This document shows positions 1 to 12,495 of a DNA stretch of 64,000 bases, piece by piece (within the stretch, counting starts at the first letter, position 1; each line of letters starts with the position of its first letter). The position numbers and the translations under genes are program-made. This DNA is from Coenobita brevimanus. Its lineage: Eukaryota; Arthropoda; Malacostraca; Decapoda; Coenobitidae. The notes beneath the pieces are model-generated. The model did no database searches. It had not been told where the DNA came from and saw only the letters and a program-made list of their open reading frames with translations. The stretch is from the NCBI GenBank assembly GCA_032717465.1, contig CM064663.1, positions 15,333,684 to 15,397,683 on the forward strand. The letters are read 5' to 3'.

Positions 1-160
1 CTCAATGTAGTGCTTCTCTCGGGTGTCTGCCTTGTCCTCTGCTCCATCCTTCTTTCCTTCCATCTTCTATCTTTCTTTCCTCGTCGTTCTGCCTACGGGT
101 GAGTTTACACTTTCTCTTCTGACTTTCATTTCTTCATACTCTTCTCTTTCTTCTGCCTAA

Positions 161-247
161 GGGTGACTCTACACTGAGTGACAAGCCAAATGGTTTCCTG
201 TACACCAGGAAACTATTTACTACGCTGGGTGGTAACCATATAACCAC
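161..247 (+). repeat. Dispersed repeat fragment, copy 1
   Basis: This stretch is similar to the reverse complement of 37646-37731. A 19-base core (176-194) is identical, and the match continues through the GGTGACT flank and the GGGTGGTAAC segment. It stops at about 248, where the tRNA-like SINE begins, so the SINE may have inserted into this repeat. The family is not recognised. A second weak direct repeat (87-110 against 151-174, 64-bp offset) lies just upstream. Confidence 0.5.
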
Positions 248-250
248 ATT

Positions 251-471
251 TTGGCGCCTGGTGGTTTAGTGGGTAATTCGTGTGCTCCAATCGGATTGAG
301 CCGGTGAAGGTTTATATCCAAGGGATGGCTGGGATTTATTGCTCACGTAATGCCACTCAGGGCTGAGTGAGGTTGGTCATTCTCATCTTAAATGTCAGGA
401 CCAACTGCCTAGCCCCTAGCTCCTACGCTCCTCGTGGGGCAACGTAGGATTGGATGATGGATGGATGGATG

Positions 472-472
<1 letters not shown>
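251..472 (+). mobile_element. tRNA-derived SINE with GATG-rich 3' tail
   Basis: The head contains a perfect match to the Pol III A-box consensus (TGGTTTAGTGGG, 262-273), followed 35 bases later by a degraded B-box (GGTTTATATCC, 309-319; 8 of 11 match GGTTCGANTCC). A tRNA-unrelated body follows, ending in GGATGGATGG repeats at 451-470 and then a TA tract. Short length, split promoter and simple-sequence tail are SINE hallmarks. The B-box decay means this copy is probably not transcribed. The tRNA of origin is not clear to me, and the body was not matched to a named family. Confidence 0.6.

Positions 473-533
<61 letters not shown>
473..533. repeat. (TA)n microsatellite
   Basis: An uninterrupted TA tract between the SINE tail and the 3' end of RTE copy A1. 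The tyrosine/isoleucine runs in open frames here are artefacts of the repeat. Confidence 0.95.
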
Positions 534-535
<2 letters not shown>

Positions 536-1415
536 CCAGACTCCTTCATCCCGTAAGGTGTGGTCAAAAACCAATCGCCCTATCCCCCAACTTTTCATTG
601 CCTTCCTCTCAGCTCACACATCCCTCTCTCACATACCTCTCCAATCCATCTCTCCACCATATTCTCGGCCTTCCCCTCCCTCTCCACCCCTCCACCTCAG
701 TCACATACACTCTCCTCGTAAGTCTTTCACTCTCCATCCTCTCAACATGGCCAAACCACCTCAGTGTGTTTCTCCTAGCGCATCCTATCACATCCACATC
801 TCAACCACAAAGTTCCTTCAGTTCCTCATTTGTCACTCTTTCTCAGTCTCCAAATGCTCCTCTCAGATCATTCATTTCCACTGCTCTCTCTCTTGACTTG
901 TGTTCTTCCAACAAAGTCCAAGGTTCACTTTCATATGTTAGAATTGGTATTACAATACTCTCATGCAGTAACTTTTTTATTCCCTGTTTCTTATCACTGC
1001 TTTCAAGGAACTAAGAACTTTTCTTCTTTGTTGTACTCCTTCAAGCACTTCACCGTCCAAATTTCCATCCATACTCATCACACTACCCAAGTACTTAAAC
1101 ACACTCACATTTTCCATTTCCTCCTCATCCATCCTCACTGTACATTCAGTGACTTCATTTTTCTCGAAGACCATAACTTTACTTTTCCCTATATTTACAT
1201 CTCGATTCCGTTTCTTACACTATCCCAAACTCATCCACGAAGCCCTGCAGCTACCCTCCGTCTTCACTTAACAGCCCAGTATCATATGCAAACATCAGTA
1301 CAGGGAGTTCCAAACAATACCCTTTCTCATTAGGGCCGCTCCAACATCCACTGCCCTATCCTATATCAATTTTATAACCACACCTATATACAGATTGAAC
1401 AACAATGGAGACATC
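534..1415 (-). pseudogene. RTE-like reverse transcriptase, C-terminal half (A1)
   Basis: Fragments on the minus strand at 977-1174 and 609-797 encode the C-terminal part of the RTE-like polyprotein: the segment with VFKYLGSVMS (palm/thumb), then the tail with RNTLRWFGHVER and GRGRPR followed by a tryptophan-rich end. The frame is broken by indels and stops between fragments. The RT catalytic region would lie near 1300, where the frame is degraded and no clean FADD motif can be read. Non-functional. The upstream half resumes at 2512, beyond an inserted CR1-like fragment. Confidence 0.75.
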
Positions 1416-2511
1416 AGAACATAAGAAGAGAGGATAACTGCAGTCGGCCAATTGGCCCATGCTAGGCAGCTCCTAGAAGAGCAAGTGATCTTCTAGAATG
1501 AGGTAACGATAGCAAAGAAGAAGGCTCTCCCCCGCCCTCCAAACCATCCAGCCGAAGCCGGCAGGAAAAAATCTGAAAGAACACCACGCAGTATATAAAA
1601 ATTGGCGTGGACGTTTTATCTGAAAGTGTGAAAGGAGAAATAGAGACTATCACAGTGTAACCTGAACAGGAAAAAGAATGAATTAGTGTTGGTTATTTGA
1701 TGATTTTTTTTTTGTTTTTTTGTATACCCACCCCTTATTTGTCATATGCTTATCTAGCCTATGCTTGAAACTGTCAATGGAAGAGGCAGCATCTACTCTA
1801 CTAGGTAGCTTATTACATTCGTCTGCAACTCTATTGCCAAACCAATCTCTACCTATTTCCTGACTAAAAAGGAATTTTTCTGGTGTGAAACCATAACTTA
1901 TACTTCCATCTTGTATCCTTACTTTAAGGACCTTGCTAATATCTCCCTTATTTATTCCCGTCATCCACTTAAACACCTCAATTAAGCCTCCCCTTACTCT
2001 GCGCCTCTCTAGTGAGTGCAAACTTCTTTTTAGTCTGTCTTCATATGACAGGTTCCAAACATCATGTATAAGTTTTGTCATTCTTCTCTGTACATTTTCT
2101 AACTAGTTTATACTGTATACATTCTAGCCCATAGTAAGGAAACCAAAATTGTACAGCATAGTCCAAATGTGGCCTTATTAATGCTAGATATTCCTGCAGT
2201 TTTAGTTTTGATGACCTATTGCTCACGCTTCATGAAATAATTCCTAGGAACCTATTTTATTTTTTAATTTCACGTATTAATACACTGTTGCCTTGGTTTC
2301 AGGTCTTTACTAACCATTTTTCCTACATCTCTCTCGCATGCCGATCTTCTGATTTCTTTGTTATCTAAGCTATAATAATATCTACAGTTGCCATGCCACC
2401 AGTAAATACTTTACATTTTTCAACGTTAAATTCCATTTGCCAAGTTTTAGACCATTTGGACAATATATCAAGATCCTTTTGTAAGTTATGGACATCGTCA
2501 GTCGAGTTAAT
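1416..2511 (-). mobile_element. CR1-like LINE 3' fragment nested in RTE A1
   Basis: The family A sequence is interrupted exactly between 1415 and 2512. The junctions carry GACATC at 1410-1415 and at 2512-2517, a likely short target-site duplication. Related family A copies have an uninterrupted GAGACATGACACATCC here. Read on the minus strand, the insert ends in an ATGTTC-type terminus (complement of GAACATAAG at 1418), has about 270 bases of 3' UTR, and carries a LINE RT C-terminus at 1683-2100. It is 5'-truncated, as usual for target-primed insertion. CR1/L2-group assignment rests on the C-terminal protein signature. Confidence 0.7.
1683..2100 (-). pseudogene. CR1/L2-group reverse transcriptase C-terminus
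   Basis: An open stretch of about 130 codons encodes the typical C-terminal tail of CR1/L2/Rex-type LINE ORF2 proteins: SYEDRLKRSLHSLERRR, then a spaced GFTPEKFLFSQ region, and finally WFGNRVADECNKLP followed by SIDSFKHRLDKHM. This tail lies after the RT thumb and has no catalytic residues. Upstream of about 2100 (minus strand) the frame degenerates, and no RT palm motifs are recognisable before the insert ends at 2511. It is a truncated, dead copy. Confidence 0.75.
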
Positions 2512-3185
2512 GACATCCTTGTTCCATTCCAACATTCAAATAGAAAATTTCACTCAGTTCACTATCCACCTTCACTGCAGCCTTAGCATCCTCATTCATA
2601 CTCTTCACAGAATTCAACAACTCCCCATTTACTCCATATATTCTTAATACTTTCCACAATCCTTGTCTATCCACCCTGTCATATGCTTTCTCCAAATCCA
2701 TGAAGGCTGCATAACACTTCTTTCCCTTCCCTAGAAACTTGTTTATTAAAGAACTAAGAATGAATTATCTGGTCTACACAACACCTCCCCTTCCTGAAAC
2801 GTCCCTGTTCTTCTGCAACTAATTCCTCAGTTATTTTCCTAACTCTGTCAATAAGTATCCTACCATATACTTTTCTTATTACACTAAAAAGACAAATGCC
2901 CCTATGATTATCACACACTTCTTTTTCCCCTTTTCCTTTGTACAGGGGAATAATTATACCTGATTTCCAATCCTCCAGGACTCTACTTTCTTCCCAGGCC
3001 AATCTGCACATCTTTCACAACCATTGTACTACTATCTCTCCCCCATGCATCAGCATTTCACCACACATTCCATCAGTTCCTGGGGCTTTCCCCATTTTAA
3101 GTTTCTTCATTGCTTCCACAACTTCAGTCCTACTGATTTCTTCCTCTCTTCTCACATCCTTCCTTCTCCCAGCCATTCTCTCTCT
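2512..3185 (-). pseudogene. RTE-like reverse transcriptase, N-terminal half (A1)
   Basis: The RT domain of A1 resumes here. The fragment at 2754-3011 contains the MCRLAWEE...VLEDWKSGIIIPLYKGKG segment (RT finger motif 0/1) and FRKGRCCVDQI. The fragment at 2507-2701 contains DLEKAYDRVDRQGLW, which holds the first catalytic aspartate region (motif A). The two are out of frame with each other. Nothing of the endonuclease domain remains. The end near 3185 merges into a pyrimidine-rich tract and then TG repeats. Confidence 0.75.
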
Positions 3186-3199
3186 CTTTCTCTCTTTCT

Positions 3200-3208
3200 C
3201 GTGTGTGT

Positions 3209-3307
<99 letters not shown>

Positions 3308-3326
3308 TGTGTGTGTGTGTGTGTGT
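3200..3326. repeat. (TG)n microsatellite
   Basis: An almost pure TG tract with two A interruptions. The Val/Cys and His/Thr open frames across it are repeat artefacts. The 282 bases that follow (3327-3608) match nothing I recognise. Confidence 0.95.
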
Positions 3327-3608
3327 AGCTCCCCTAGCACCTGGTGCAGGGTTGGCGGTGTCATGGGAGGAAAATTAGTGTGCGTTTCATGGTGTCCGCA
3401 CGCACGCACGCGTATTCTGAGCTTATATTGGAGGCAGTGCATGGGTGGTATCCAGAATTGCCACCTGCCCCTATTTCCCATACAAATTTCAGCCACCTAC
3501 TCCTCGTGGCGCGGTTTTGGAAAGTCTTTGAAAATCGCGCTGATTTGAGGCCAATTGCTTTCGATTCTGATGAGTCCCAAATGAGGCCTATCACTCTCAA
3601 CGGGATAA

Positions 3609-5102
<1,494 letters not shown>

Positions 5103-5106
<4 letters not shown>

Positions 5107-7085
5107 TATTAAGAAAAAGGGAAAAGCGAGAAGGAAAACGCGGATGTCAGATGAAACATGGAGTGCAATTCAGAAAAGGAAAGAGGCTAAGTTAAGAAGT
5201 GAAGAACAACATGTTGTTGGCCAGGTAGTTGAAGTACTTAGAGCAAAGTACTGGAGTTTACATTCTGAAGTAAAAAGACTCGTTAGACGTGATAAGAGGA
5301 GGCTATATGATGAAAAGGCGACAGAGACAGAAATTAAATTAAGTAAAAATGACGGTCAGAGCACAAGAGCAGCGTATCAGGCCATAAAGGAGTTTATCGG
5401 GACTGAAAAGAGAAGGAAGGAAATACTTGTACGAGATGGAAATGGTAATTTGATGACTAAAGATTTGGATATAAAAGGAAGGTGGAAAGAGCAATTTGAA
5501 TCTATTCTTATTATACCAATCCCAGCTGAAGAGGACATTTTGCCAGCCGAGAGAGATTTGCAGATAGAAACAGGGGATATAATCTGGAAGAGGCTGCAAA
5601 ATTTATAAAGGAGTTAAAGAATTTTAAGGCCCCAGGAGAAGATGGAATATTCCCTGAAATGCTTAGAGTGGAAAATGACGAGTTGATGAATGTGCTTTTG
5701 AAACTTTTTAATTTGGCTTGGGATAATGGTGGAATTCTAGAAGAGTGGAAAAATGGAGTGATTATAGAAATACCAAAAAAGGGAGATTTAAGTGTGTGTG
5801 GCAATTGGAGGGGGATAACTTTGATACCTGTAGTTGCAAAAGTCTTTTCCAAAATCTTGTTGAACAGAATAGAGCCCGTAATTGATAAAATTTTAAGAGA
5901 AAAACAAGCAGGATTTAGAAAGGGTCGAGGTTGTAATGATCAGATTTTTATTATAAGGCATTTAATGCAACAAGCTAATGAGATGAAAATGCCACTTAGT
6001 ATGTGTTTTGTGGATTTTGAAAAGGCGTTTGATAGTGTTTCACGTGGAGCTATGTTGAAAATTATGAGATTCTATGGTATACCAGAAAAGTTTTTAAATA
6101 TTATTAGAAGCCTGCATGAAGGTACTTTTTGTAAGGTAATGGTGGGTGGATCTTTGAGTGATCCATTTCAAGTTAGGTCAGGAGTGATTCAAGGAGGAGT
6201 TCTTTCGCCATTGCTGTTTGTTTGGGTTATGGATTATGTTATGAAAAAGGTTGTAAGGAGAACAGGTGCAGGAATTAACTGGAAACAAAATAAGAAGCTG
6301 ATGGATTTGGACTATGCTGATGATATTGTACTGATTTGCGGAAGTATTTACAAGATGCAGAGGGTGCTTGATTGTCTGGTGGAGGGGGGAGAAAAAGTGG
6401 GATTGGTAATAAATTGTGGAAAAACTGAAATTTTTATTATGAACGTGGAGAACCAAATCAATTGTGTAATTGGGAACAAAGTGGTGAAGAATGTAGAAAA
6501 CTTTAAATATCTGGGAATGATTGTATCATCGAATGGATCATTAAACAATGAAACTGAGGAGAGGATTAGACAGGCTTGGCGAGCTGTTGGAACGTTGAAA
6601 TCTGTTTGGAATAATAATATGCTTTCGGTACATACTAAAGTGAAAATTTACAAGTCCATGGTTAGACCAATTTTAATATACGGGCATGAGTCATGGTACA
6701 GTACAATTGCAACAGATCAGAAAGTATTAGGATTTGAGAATAAAATACTGAGAAGGATTCTTGGGGTAAAGTGGCAAGACAGGGTTACAAATGCAAGAGT
6801 AAGGGATATTACGAGAGTGGAACCAGTTAATGAATATGTGAGACTGTCTCACTGGAAGTGGCTGGGGCACATATACAGAAAAGAAGGTAGTTTAATACAG
6901 GATGTGCCAGAGTGGACTGCTAGAGGAATAAGAGGTAGAGGTTGGTCGAGGGAAACCTGCTTGAGGACAATGAAAAAAGAAGCAGGAGAGGAGTGTTGGT
7001 GGGACCTGAAGGAGATGGCAAGAGACAAATATTGGTGGAGAGAGTTCATTGAGGCCCTATGCATCCCGTGGGGTGCCACAGGAAA

Positions 7086-7087
<2 letters not shown>
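5103..7087 (+). mobile_element. RTE-like LINE, family D, 5'-truncated
   Basis: This plus-strand LINE lacks the endonuclease domain but retains the whole RT and C-terminus. It ends immediately after the last conserved residues (WREFIEALC) in a TGATATATA tail with essentially no 3' UTR, which is the RTE pattern. Its protein is clearly distinct from families A and C. It is less decayed than A1 or J1, with one obvious frame break. Confidence 0.8.
5105..7087 (+). pseudogene. RTE-like reverse transcriptase (family D)
   Basis: Two long open stretches, in frames 2 (5105-5608) and 1 (about 5577-7087), form one protein broken by a single frameshift near 5577-5600. The first part is the endonuclease-RT linker ([11 protein letters not shown]...). 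The second has FRKGRGCNDQI, the motif A block CFVDFEKAFDSV, the GVIQGGVLSPLLF block, the catalytic box LDYADDIVLIC (about 6310-6345, intact), NFKYLGMIVSS and the C-terminal WKWLGHIYRKEG. It would copy its RNA at a nicked target if the missing N-terminal AP endonuclease were present. The open frame runs on through the TA tail, which is not real coding. Confidence 0.8.

Positions 7088-7179
<92 letters not shown>
7088..7179. repeat. (TA)n tail of RTE-D
   Basis: A pure TA tract directly after the RTE-D coding end, matching the microsatellite tails of RTE elements. The 232 bases after it (7180-7411) are unclassified flank of gypsy-1. Confidence 0.9.
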
Positions 7180-7182
<3 letters not shown>

Positions 7183-7411
7183 CTTCAGTCGGGAAGAGGA
7201 TCGTGGATAAATGATCCGTTGCTGGAACTGGCCCGTGAAGTAATTGGTTCTGGGATAATTAGGCCTAAATGCAAACGTAAATCTATAAAATATTAAATAT
7301 ATATCCTGGTGGCAAATATTTTTTATTAAGACTTTCCACATCACTGTGGAAAGATTCATTTTTCTAGCGATTATTATAATTATCACTTTAGTAGAAAATT
7401 GATATTTCAAA

Positions 7412-7952
7412 TGTTGAAACTTCGTAGACATCATTTATATATGTAACTCTTTAGTCTTGTAATATGTAAGTCTTGAGGTTTGGTTAAATTTACTTTGGTA
7501 ATCGAAGAGCAGGAGGAGTTAAAGATGGATACAGGGAGTTGATCTTGATTTATTATCTTAAAGGAAAGTCTAAGTTGAGCAGCGTATGTATTACACAGGG
7601 ACTTAAATTACTAACTAACACTAGTCAGACCCCTTTTCTTATTTGCTCTCTCCACTACCTGCCGGTTCTATGACTAACCTTCTTCTGTGCTCCGATTCCT
7701 ACATTCTCGTTTAGCAGGGGTCGTGTCACGTGGGCTATACTGTTGTTGAAGCTTCTAGAACACTGTACATATGTGTGTATGTACTGCTTCTGGTGCATTC
7801 CTTCACTTAAGAGTTTGCAAGCCTGTTTCCCTTTGCTCGATTCTCACTGACACACTTCCTATCTCATCCCCTGGTTTGGTGCTTCTATCTGTCTATCTAT
7901 CCATCTATCTCTCTATCTATGGGTTGTATTATTATAATATGGAGTCCTGACA
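7412..7952 (-). repeat. 3' LTR of gypsy-1
   Basis: It aligns along its length with 19264-19769. On the minus strand it begins TGTCAGGACTCC and ends TTTCAACA, so it has TG...CA ends. It contains a GATA-type simple repeat near 7890-7920. Small indels (for example around 7600) and scattered substitutions distinguish it from the 5' LTR, so the insertion is not recent. Confidence 0.85.
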
Positions 7953-7962
7953 TCTCTCGGTC
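7953..7962 (-). promoter_or_regulatory. Polypurine tract of gypsy-1 (plus-strand primer)
   Basis: On the minus strand GACCGAGAGA sits immediately upstream of the 3' LTR start. The same position in gypsy-2 (52241-52250) has GACCGAGCGA. This is where the plus-strand DNA primer is expected. It is short and imperfect. Confidence 0.55.
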
Positions 7963-8344
7963 ACGCAAACTGGCGGTCCACAGACAGCAATCATCATTGA
8001 CATATGCTAGTCTACTAATACATAACATTGAATATAATATTGTATAGATTATAATATTCATGTTAATATTGCAGTGATCCAGTAATATTACATTTTAAAC
8101 AAGTTGAATACATAACTGAACAAATGCAATATGGTTAAATTGTTTATTGTATGACATTTTGTAAGATGTGTATGTATAACAGTCATATGCATCTATGCAA
8201 AAAAAAAAAAAAAAGGTTCAAAGTTAAGATTATGGTAAGAGCTATTAATATTTCATATTGAGATAATGATACTGGTATACTTCCATATCATGTGTCAATC
8301 TTCTCTCTTTTTTTAATTAATATTATATACAAAATATGAACACT

Positions 8345-10056
8345 TCATTCAGGGAAATTAAATTGAATGCTTACTCTACCCCCACTAAATACTGACTCCA
8401 AATTTTGCAATTCTTGCATGCATTCTGTGCATTGCGAACAGCACTATTGCAACTACAATACAAAAGATTATAAAGACAGTAAGTGATGGGCTATACACAT
8501 ATTATGGGTTGAACATACTCAAACTCAAATCTTCCCAGGGCTTCATTGTTTCATTGATCAGTTGCATAGTTTCAAACTTAGGTGATGTCAGCTTAATACC
8601 TGTGCTCATGTTTAAGTCCATATTAGGTAGTTGGTGGAAATGTTTGTGTGTATGACTGAGGATGGCATAGTGATTGATGGTAGACATAGTGGACATGGAT
8701 GGTGTAAATACCGCACAGTAGTCTGGTGCTCTGTATAATCCTAATGCTGAAGTATGAGATGGTGGTATATCTGGACAAATTATGTAAACTGATGTGTTAT
8801 GAGTGACATCAAACAAATGTGAGTGTCCGATGCGTTGATGGTGTACAAGTTTATCTGGAGGAAAAGTGAACTTGCAGTGATTATGAATGTTGTGATTTCT
8901 TATGATAGCCATTTACACAAAGGACTGTTCCAGTTGGGTGAAACGTGAAAATGAACGCATGGCAAAGGTGAACCGCATGTAAGGATGTACGGTACTCTCG
9001 TTCAATGGTTGATTCACTGGCGAAAGTGACAGTGTTCCGTCTCGTGGAGACCATGATGAGTTCAATGTCTGTGTTGATGTCGATGATGACCAAAGTGTTA
9101 TTATTCTTAGAAGGGAAGAGGTGTATTGCGTATACTGTGAACAGGTCGTCAGTTATGAATGGTACTACTGATGTTGATGTTAGTGTTGCTTCTAAATATG
9201 GATAATATTGCATGAAATCCCTGCCTCGGAACAAAGGCTTCAATTTATGATTATGTATGCCTTGCCTAATTATCTGGCGTAGCTCATGAACTGGAAGTAA
9301 GTCAATTGTGATCTTACCATTACCTGCATTCGAAATTCCTTGCATAAGTGCCCTGTAACGAACTCTAGTGTTGTCTGATTGGAGTAGAATTGTGTCAATG
9401 TGTTACGTGATGATGGAGAAGTGTTGGAAAAGTGTTATTTTCCCTTCCATGTCATTTATTTTACCTACACTTTCGACAGCTATGTTTTCTACCTTTTTCA
9501 GATTTTTCACGATTGTTTTCATTGCTGAGTTATGCCCTGCGATGAACTTATCTTGGTATGTTAGTACCTTAGCTATGTTATTAAATCTGTTGTTTATTTC
9601 TTGAAGGTCTTCCTCTGTAGCTAATCCATAGATGTTCCCAAGAATTGCACCACCCAGATCGAATAAACCGCGCTTTTGGCGAGTAAGTGTAATGTTGTTC
9701 GTGGTGCTTAATACCTCCATTCCATGAGATGGGAGATCTTGGATCATGAATAGCATCGCTGACTTCACCTGTTCTATCTTCCATTTCGCTAACTTCACTA
9801 ATTTATCCACATCCTGTGTGTTATTTACCTGTGAAACATAGCCTCCTATTATGAAGTCTAGCGTCCTCATGGGTTGGGCGATGTTCTCTAGATAAGAAGG
9901 TAATTCGTATAAGTAATCCAAACTGATTTCAGTACTCATGACATCTTTTACGATTGACGTCGTGGCCGTTGGAGCTATGAGGCATCCTTGCCGTACTATG
10001 TGTTTGGGGTCTAAGTGAGCTTGTCCTCTTGCTATGTAGAGGAGAATCCATAGCAT
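8345..10056 (-). pseudogene. env: env-like gene (baculovirus F-type fusion glycoprotein), gypsy-1
   Basis: Three reading segments in different frames (9403-10056, 8881-9345, 8345-8912) make up an envelope-like glycoprotein. The first begins with a short hydrophobic leader and carries a furin-like RQKR site at residues 126-129, directly followed by a hydrophobic fusion-peptide-like GLFDLGGAIL segment. That arrangement is typical of errantivirus and baculovirus F proteins. A hydrophobic membrane anchor is encoded at about 8415-8470, followed by a short tail. Breaks are a frameshift between the first and second segments, another near 8890, a stop between 8505 and 8495, and a further shift in the tail. 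It is non-functional. Its place downstream of pol matches env in insect errantiviruses. Confidence 0.75.
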
Positions 10057-10220
10057 AAGTCACTTCATCACTACCTAGCGACAAAAAAAAAATCCATTAA
10101 TTTTCTAATATGGTCATGCTGTGGTCCAAGATAATAATGATGTGCATTACAGTTGATTAACGGAGAACAATAATTTGCTTGTTATTTCATTTATAGAAGG
10201 AGTTTAAATCAATATTTAAA

Positions 10221-11800
10221 TCATGTAAATGATGTACTGTAGATTTTATTGGAACAGTTGCACCTATGTTTGGTATATGACCTTGATTTATTTTTGTAAT
10301 TATTGTTGTTTTCTTGATTGGTTTCTTGAGTTATGTTCGGTTGTTCGGTGGTATCCGAGGCTGTATAATTATTGGATAGCTCCCATGAAACTCGTTTTAA
10401 ATTGTCAATATGAACTTGTTTCTCTTCGCCACTTGATAGTGACCTAATTAAAACTTTGTTTGCTTTTATGTTAATTACTCTGTATGGGCCCTCCAATTTC
10501 GGGGATAATTTATTGTTTTTCGTATGAATGATACCATAGACAATGTCTCCTAAGCTGATAGGCGAGTCTTTTGCCTTTTTACTAAATGCCTCCGTCATTT
10601 CTTCCTTGGACATCGTTAATTACTCTGTATGGGCCCTCCAATTTCGGGGATAATTTATTGTCTTTCATATGAATGATACCATAGACAATGTCTCCTAAGC
10701 TGATAGGCGAGTCTTTTGCCTTTTTACTAAATGCCTCCGTCATTTCTTCCTTGGACATCGTTAATTGTCTTTTGACTCTTTTATGTATGTCCTGGAATTC
10801 ACGTAAACGGAGCTTAGAGTAATCATCGTAATTGTATATGAGCAGACTGTCACCTTCTAGGAGCTCATATGGTAGTTTTTTATCTGTCCCATATATAATG
10901 AAATGTGGTGTGTCACCTATGGATTTATTTATAGATCCATTAACTGAGGTTTCTACTCTTGGAATCCAATCATCCCAGCTTGAGTGATTTTCACTGAGAA
11001 TGTGTCGTAGTACATCTAATACTTTTTTGTTTTGTCTCTCTACTGACCCATTGGATGCTGGGTGATAGGCTAAAACGTTAACCTTGTTGATATTGCATTG
11101 TTTACATATTTCTTGTAAGATATCAGAATTAAATTCTCCTCCATTATCACTTATTAGTACCTTTGGGGTTGTAAAGCGACATATTGCATTATCTATTATT
11201 GCCGTTGCTTCTGTCTCTGCTGTTTTATCTTTAATTGGGGCTAAAATTACATAATGGGAAAAATGATCTGTTCCTACGAATAGGTATTGGTTATTATTGT
11301 ATGATAATGGTATCTTGAGTAAATCAATCGTGACAATGTCCCATGGTTGATGTGGTACAGGATAATTACCTATTGATGCAGGTGTAATTGGGTATCCTTT
11401 GTGTTTTGCACATGATTCGCATCTGTCTATATGATTATTTATATCTTTTCATATTGATAGCCAGTAATATAACAACTGGGCTTCTTTGAATGGCCTATCC
11501 TTTCCAGGATGTCCTGCATGTGGGCTATTGTGTATCGTTCGCAATACTTGGAGTATCATGTCATTAGGTACTACCAATTGTTTATTATTTCTTCGGCGTT
11601 TTGGTTGTCCTGGGTTGCTCCTGTATTGCGTATTTTTGATTATTGTGAATTGCTCTAGTGGTACATGTAGTTTGGGTAATTGTATGTCATCTTCACTTTC
11701 TAACTTGTTTATAACTTAGACCATGTTGGAGCAAGTCTTTGTGCTTTTGCGATTTCATCGTGGTTTGGGATGTCCCCTTTGAGATTTTATGTTGCGACCT
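10221..11800 (-). pseudogene. pol: Gypsy integrase region, gypsy-1
   Basis: On the minus strand this stretch encodes the integrase: a zinc-binding N-terminal part (HSPHAGHPG near 11490-11520, then a CxxC region near 11420), the first catalytic aspartate near 11325, the second in SDNGGEF (about 11130-11150), and the glutamate in NGSVERQ (about 11035-11055). The C-terminal part (KLEGPYRVI, near 10480) resembles the chromatin/DNA-binding end of Gypsy integrases. It is broken by a TGA at 11449-11451, where gypsy-2 has an arginine codon, and by a 145-bp tandem duplication at 10470-10759. The last frame (10221-10613) is open to the C-terminus. Confidence 0.8.
10470..10759. repeat. 145-bp tandem duplication inside integrase
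   Basis: 10470-10614 and 10615-10759 are nearly identical (two substitutions seen). Gypsy-2 has a single unit at the matching place (about 54820-54965). Because 145 is not a multiple of 3, the duplication shifts the integrase frame. Confidence 0.95.
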
Positions 11801-11817
11801 GAATTGTTTTCAGGTTC

Positions 11818-12492
11818 CTAGATAATGCTTCGGCTACCAGATTCATTTTTGCCTTGTATATAATGAATGTGTACATTGTAGTTTTCGACTGTACATTTCC
11901 ATCTTGCTCTCCTCCCAGAGAGGAGTTTTTCTTTAAACATACTCACTAGCGGTTTATGGTCGGCGAATAAGTGTATTTCGTAACCATATACCAAATCTCG
12001 AAACTTTTGTAATGCAAAAACCACTGCAAGTGCCTCGTAAGTCTGTAGTGCAATAATTTTTCTCTGCACCTTTTATTTGTCTGCTGGCAAATGCAATTGG
12101 TTAATTCTGTCCTGTTTTATCTTCTTGCATCAATACAGCCCCAAATCCTTTCACTGATGCATCTGTACAAATAATAAATGGTTTTGTGAAATCCGGATAT
12201 GCCAAAGAAGGTGCATTTGTTAGTTTATTTTTTAATTTATTAAATGCTTGTTTTTGTTCTTCTTCCCATTGGAATAGAGCAACTTTTTGGGTAGTTGGAA
12301 TAGAGGAATGGCTATATGAGAGAACTGTGGTACGAATGACCTACAGTACCCAGCTAGACTCAAAAATTGTCTAACTTCGTCATTCGTAGTGGGATCAGGA
12401 AAGTCTCTTACTGCCTGTATTTTGTCATCAGTGGTGTGAATACCATTAGCACTTAATCTGTGGCCTAAGAATTTTATTTCCTTAAAGCAAAA
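11818..12492 (-). pseudogene. pol: Gypsy RT connection and RNase H, gypsy-1
   Basis: 11818-12069 encodes the RNase H part of the Gypsy pol: ALAVVFALQKFRD (helix with the catalytic glutamate), then HLFADHKPL (usual motif TDHKPL, here Thr to Ala), then KWKCT-like and IQGKxN segments. 12070-12492 is the RT thumb/connection in broken frames, with the CTDASVKG-type RNase H start at about 12150. A TGA at 12493-12495 separates it from the upstream RT, at a codon that is Cys in gypsy-2. It degrades the RNA template during replication when intact. Confidence 0.8.
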
Positions 12493-12495
12493 TTT

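Larger units (their letters stand above)
534..3199 (-). mobile_element. RTE-like LINE, family A copy A1, split by a CR1-like insertion
   Basis: The 3' end is at 534 (TGCCAGAC...; complement of the family ending GTCTGGCA) and abuts a microsatellite, as in the other family A copies. Both halves (534-1415 and 2512-3199) align with copies at 15446, 20958 and 31625. Short 3' UTR, microsatellite tail, AP-endonuclease plus reverse transcriptase (RT) without RNase H, and the C-terminal GHVER...GRGRPR...W region point to the RTE superfamily. The copy is 5'-truncated near 3199, where a TG tract begins, and carries many stops. It is the most decayed family A copy here. Confidence 0.8.

Noticed and set aside
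253..320. A functional tRNA gene
   Set aside because: The A-box is good but the B-box is degraded, no anticodon stem or acceptor pairing can be drawn, and a SINE-like body and tail follow.
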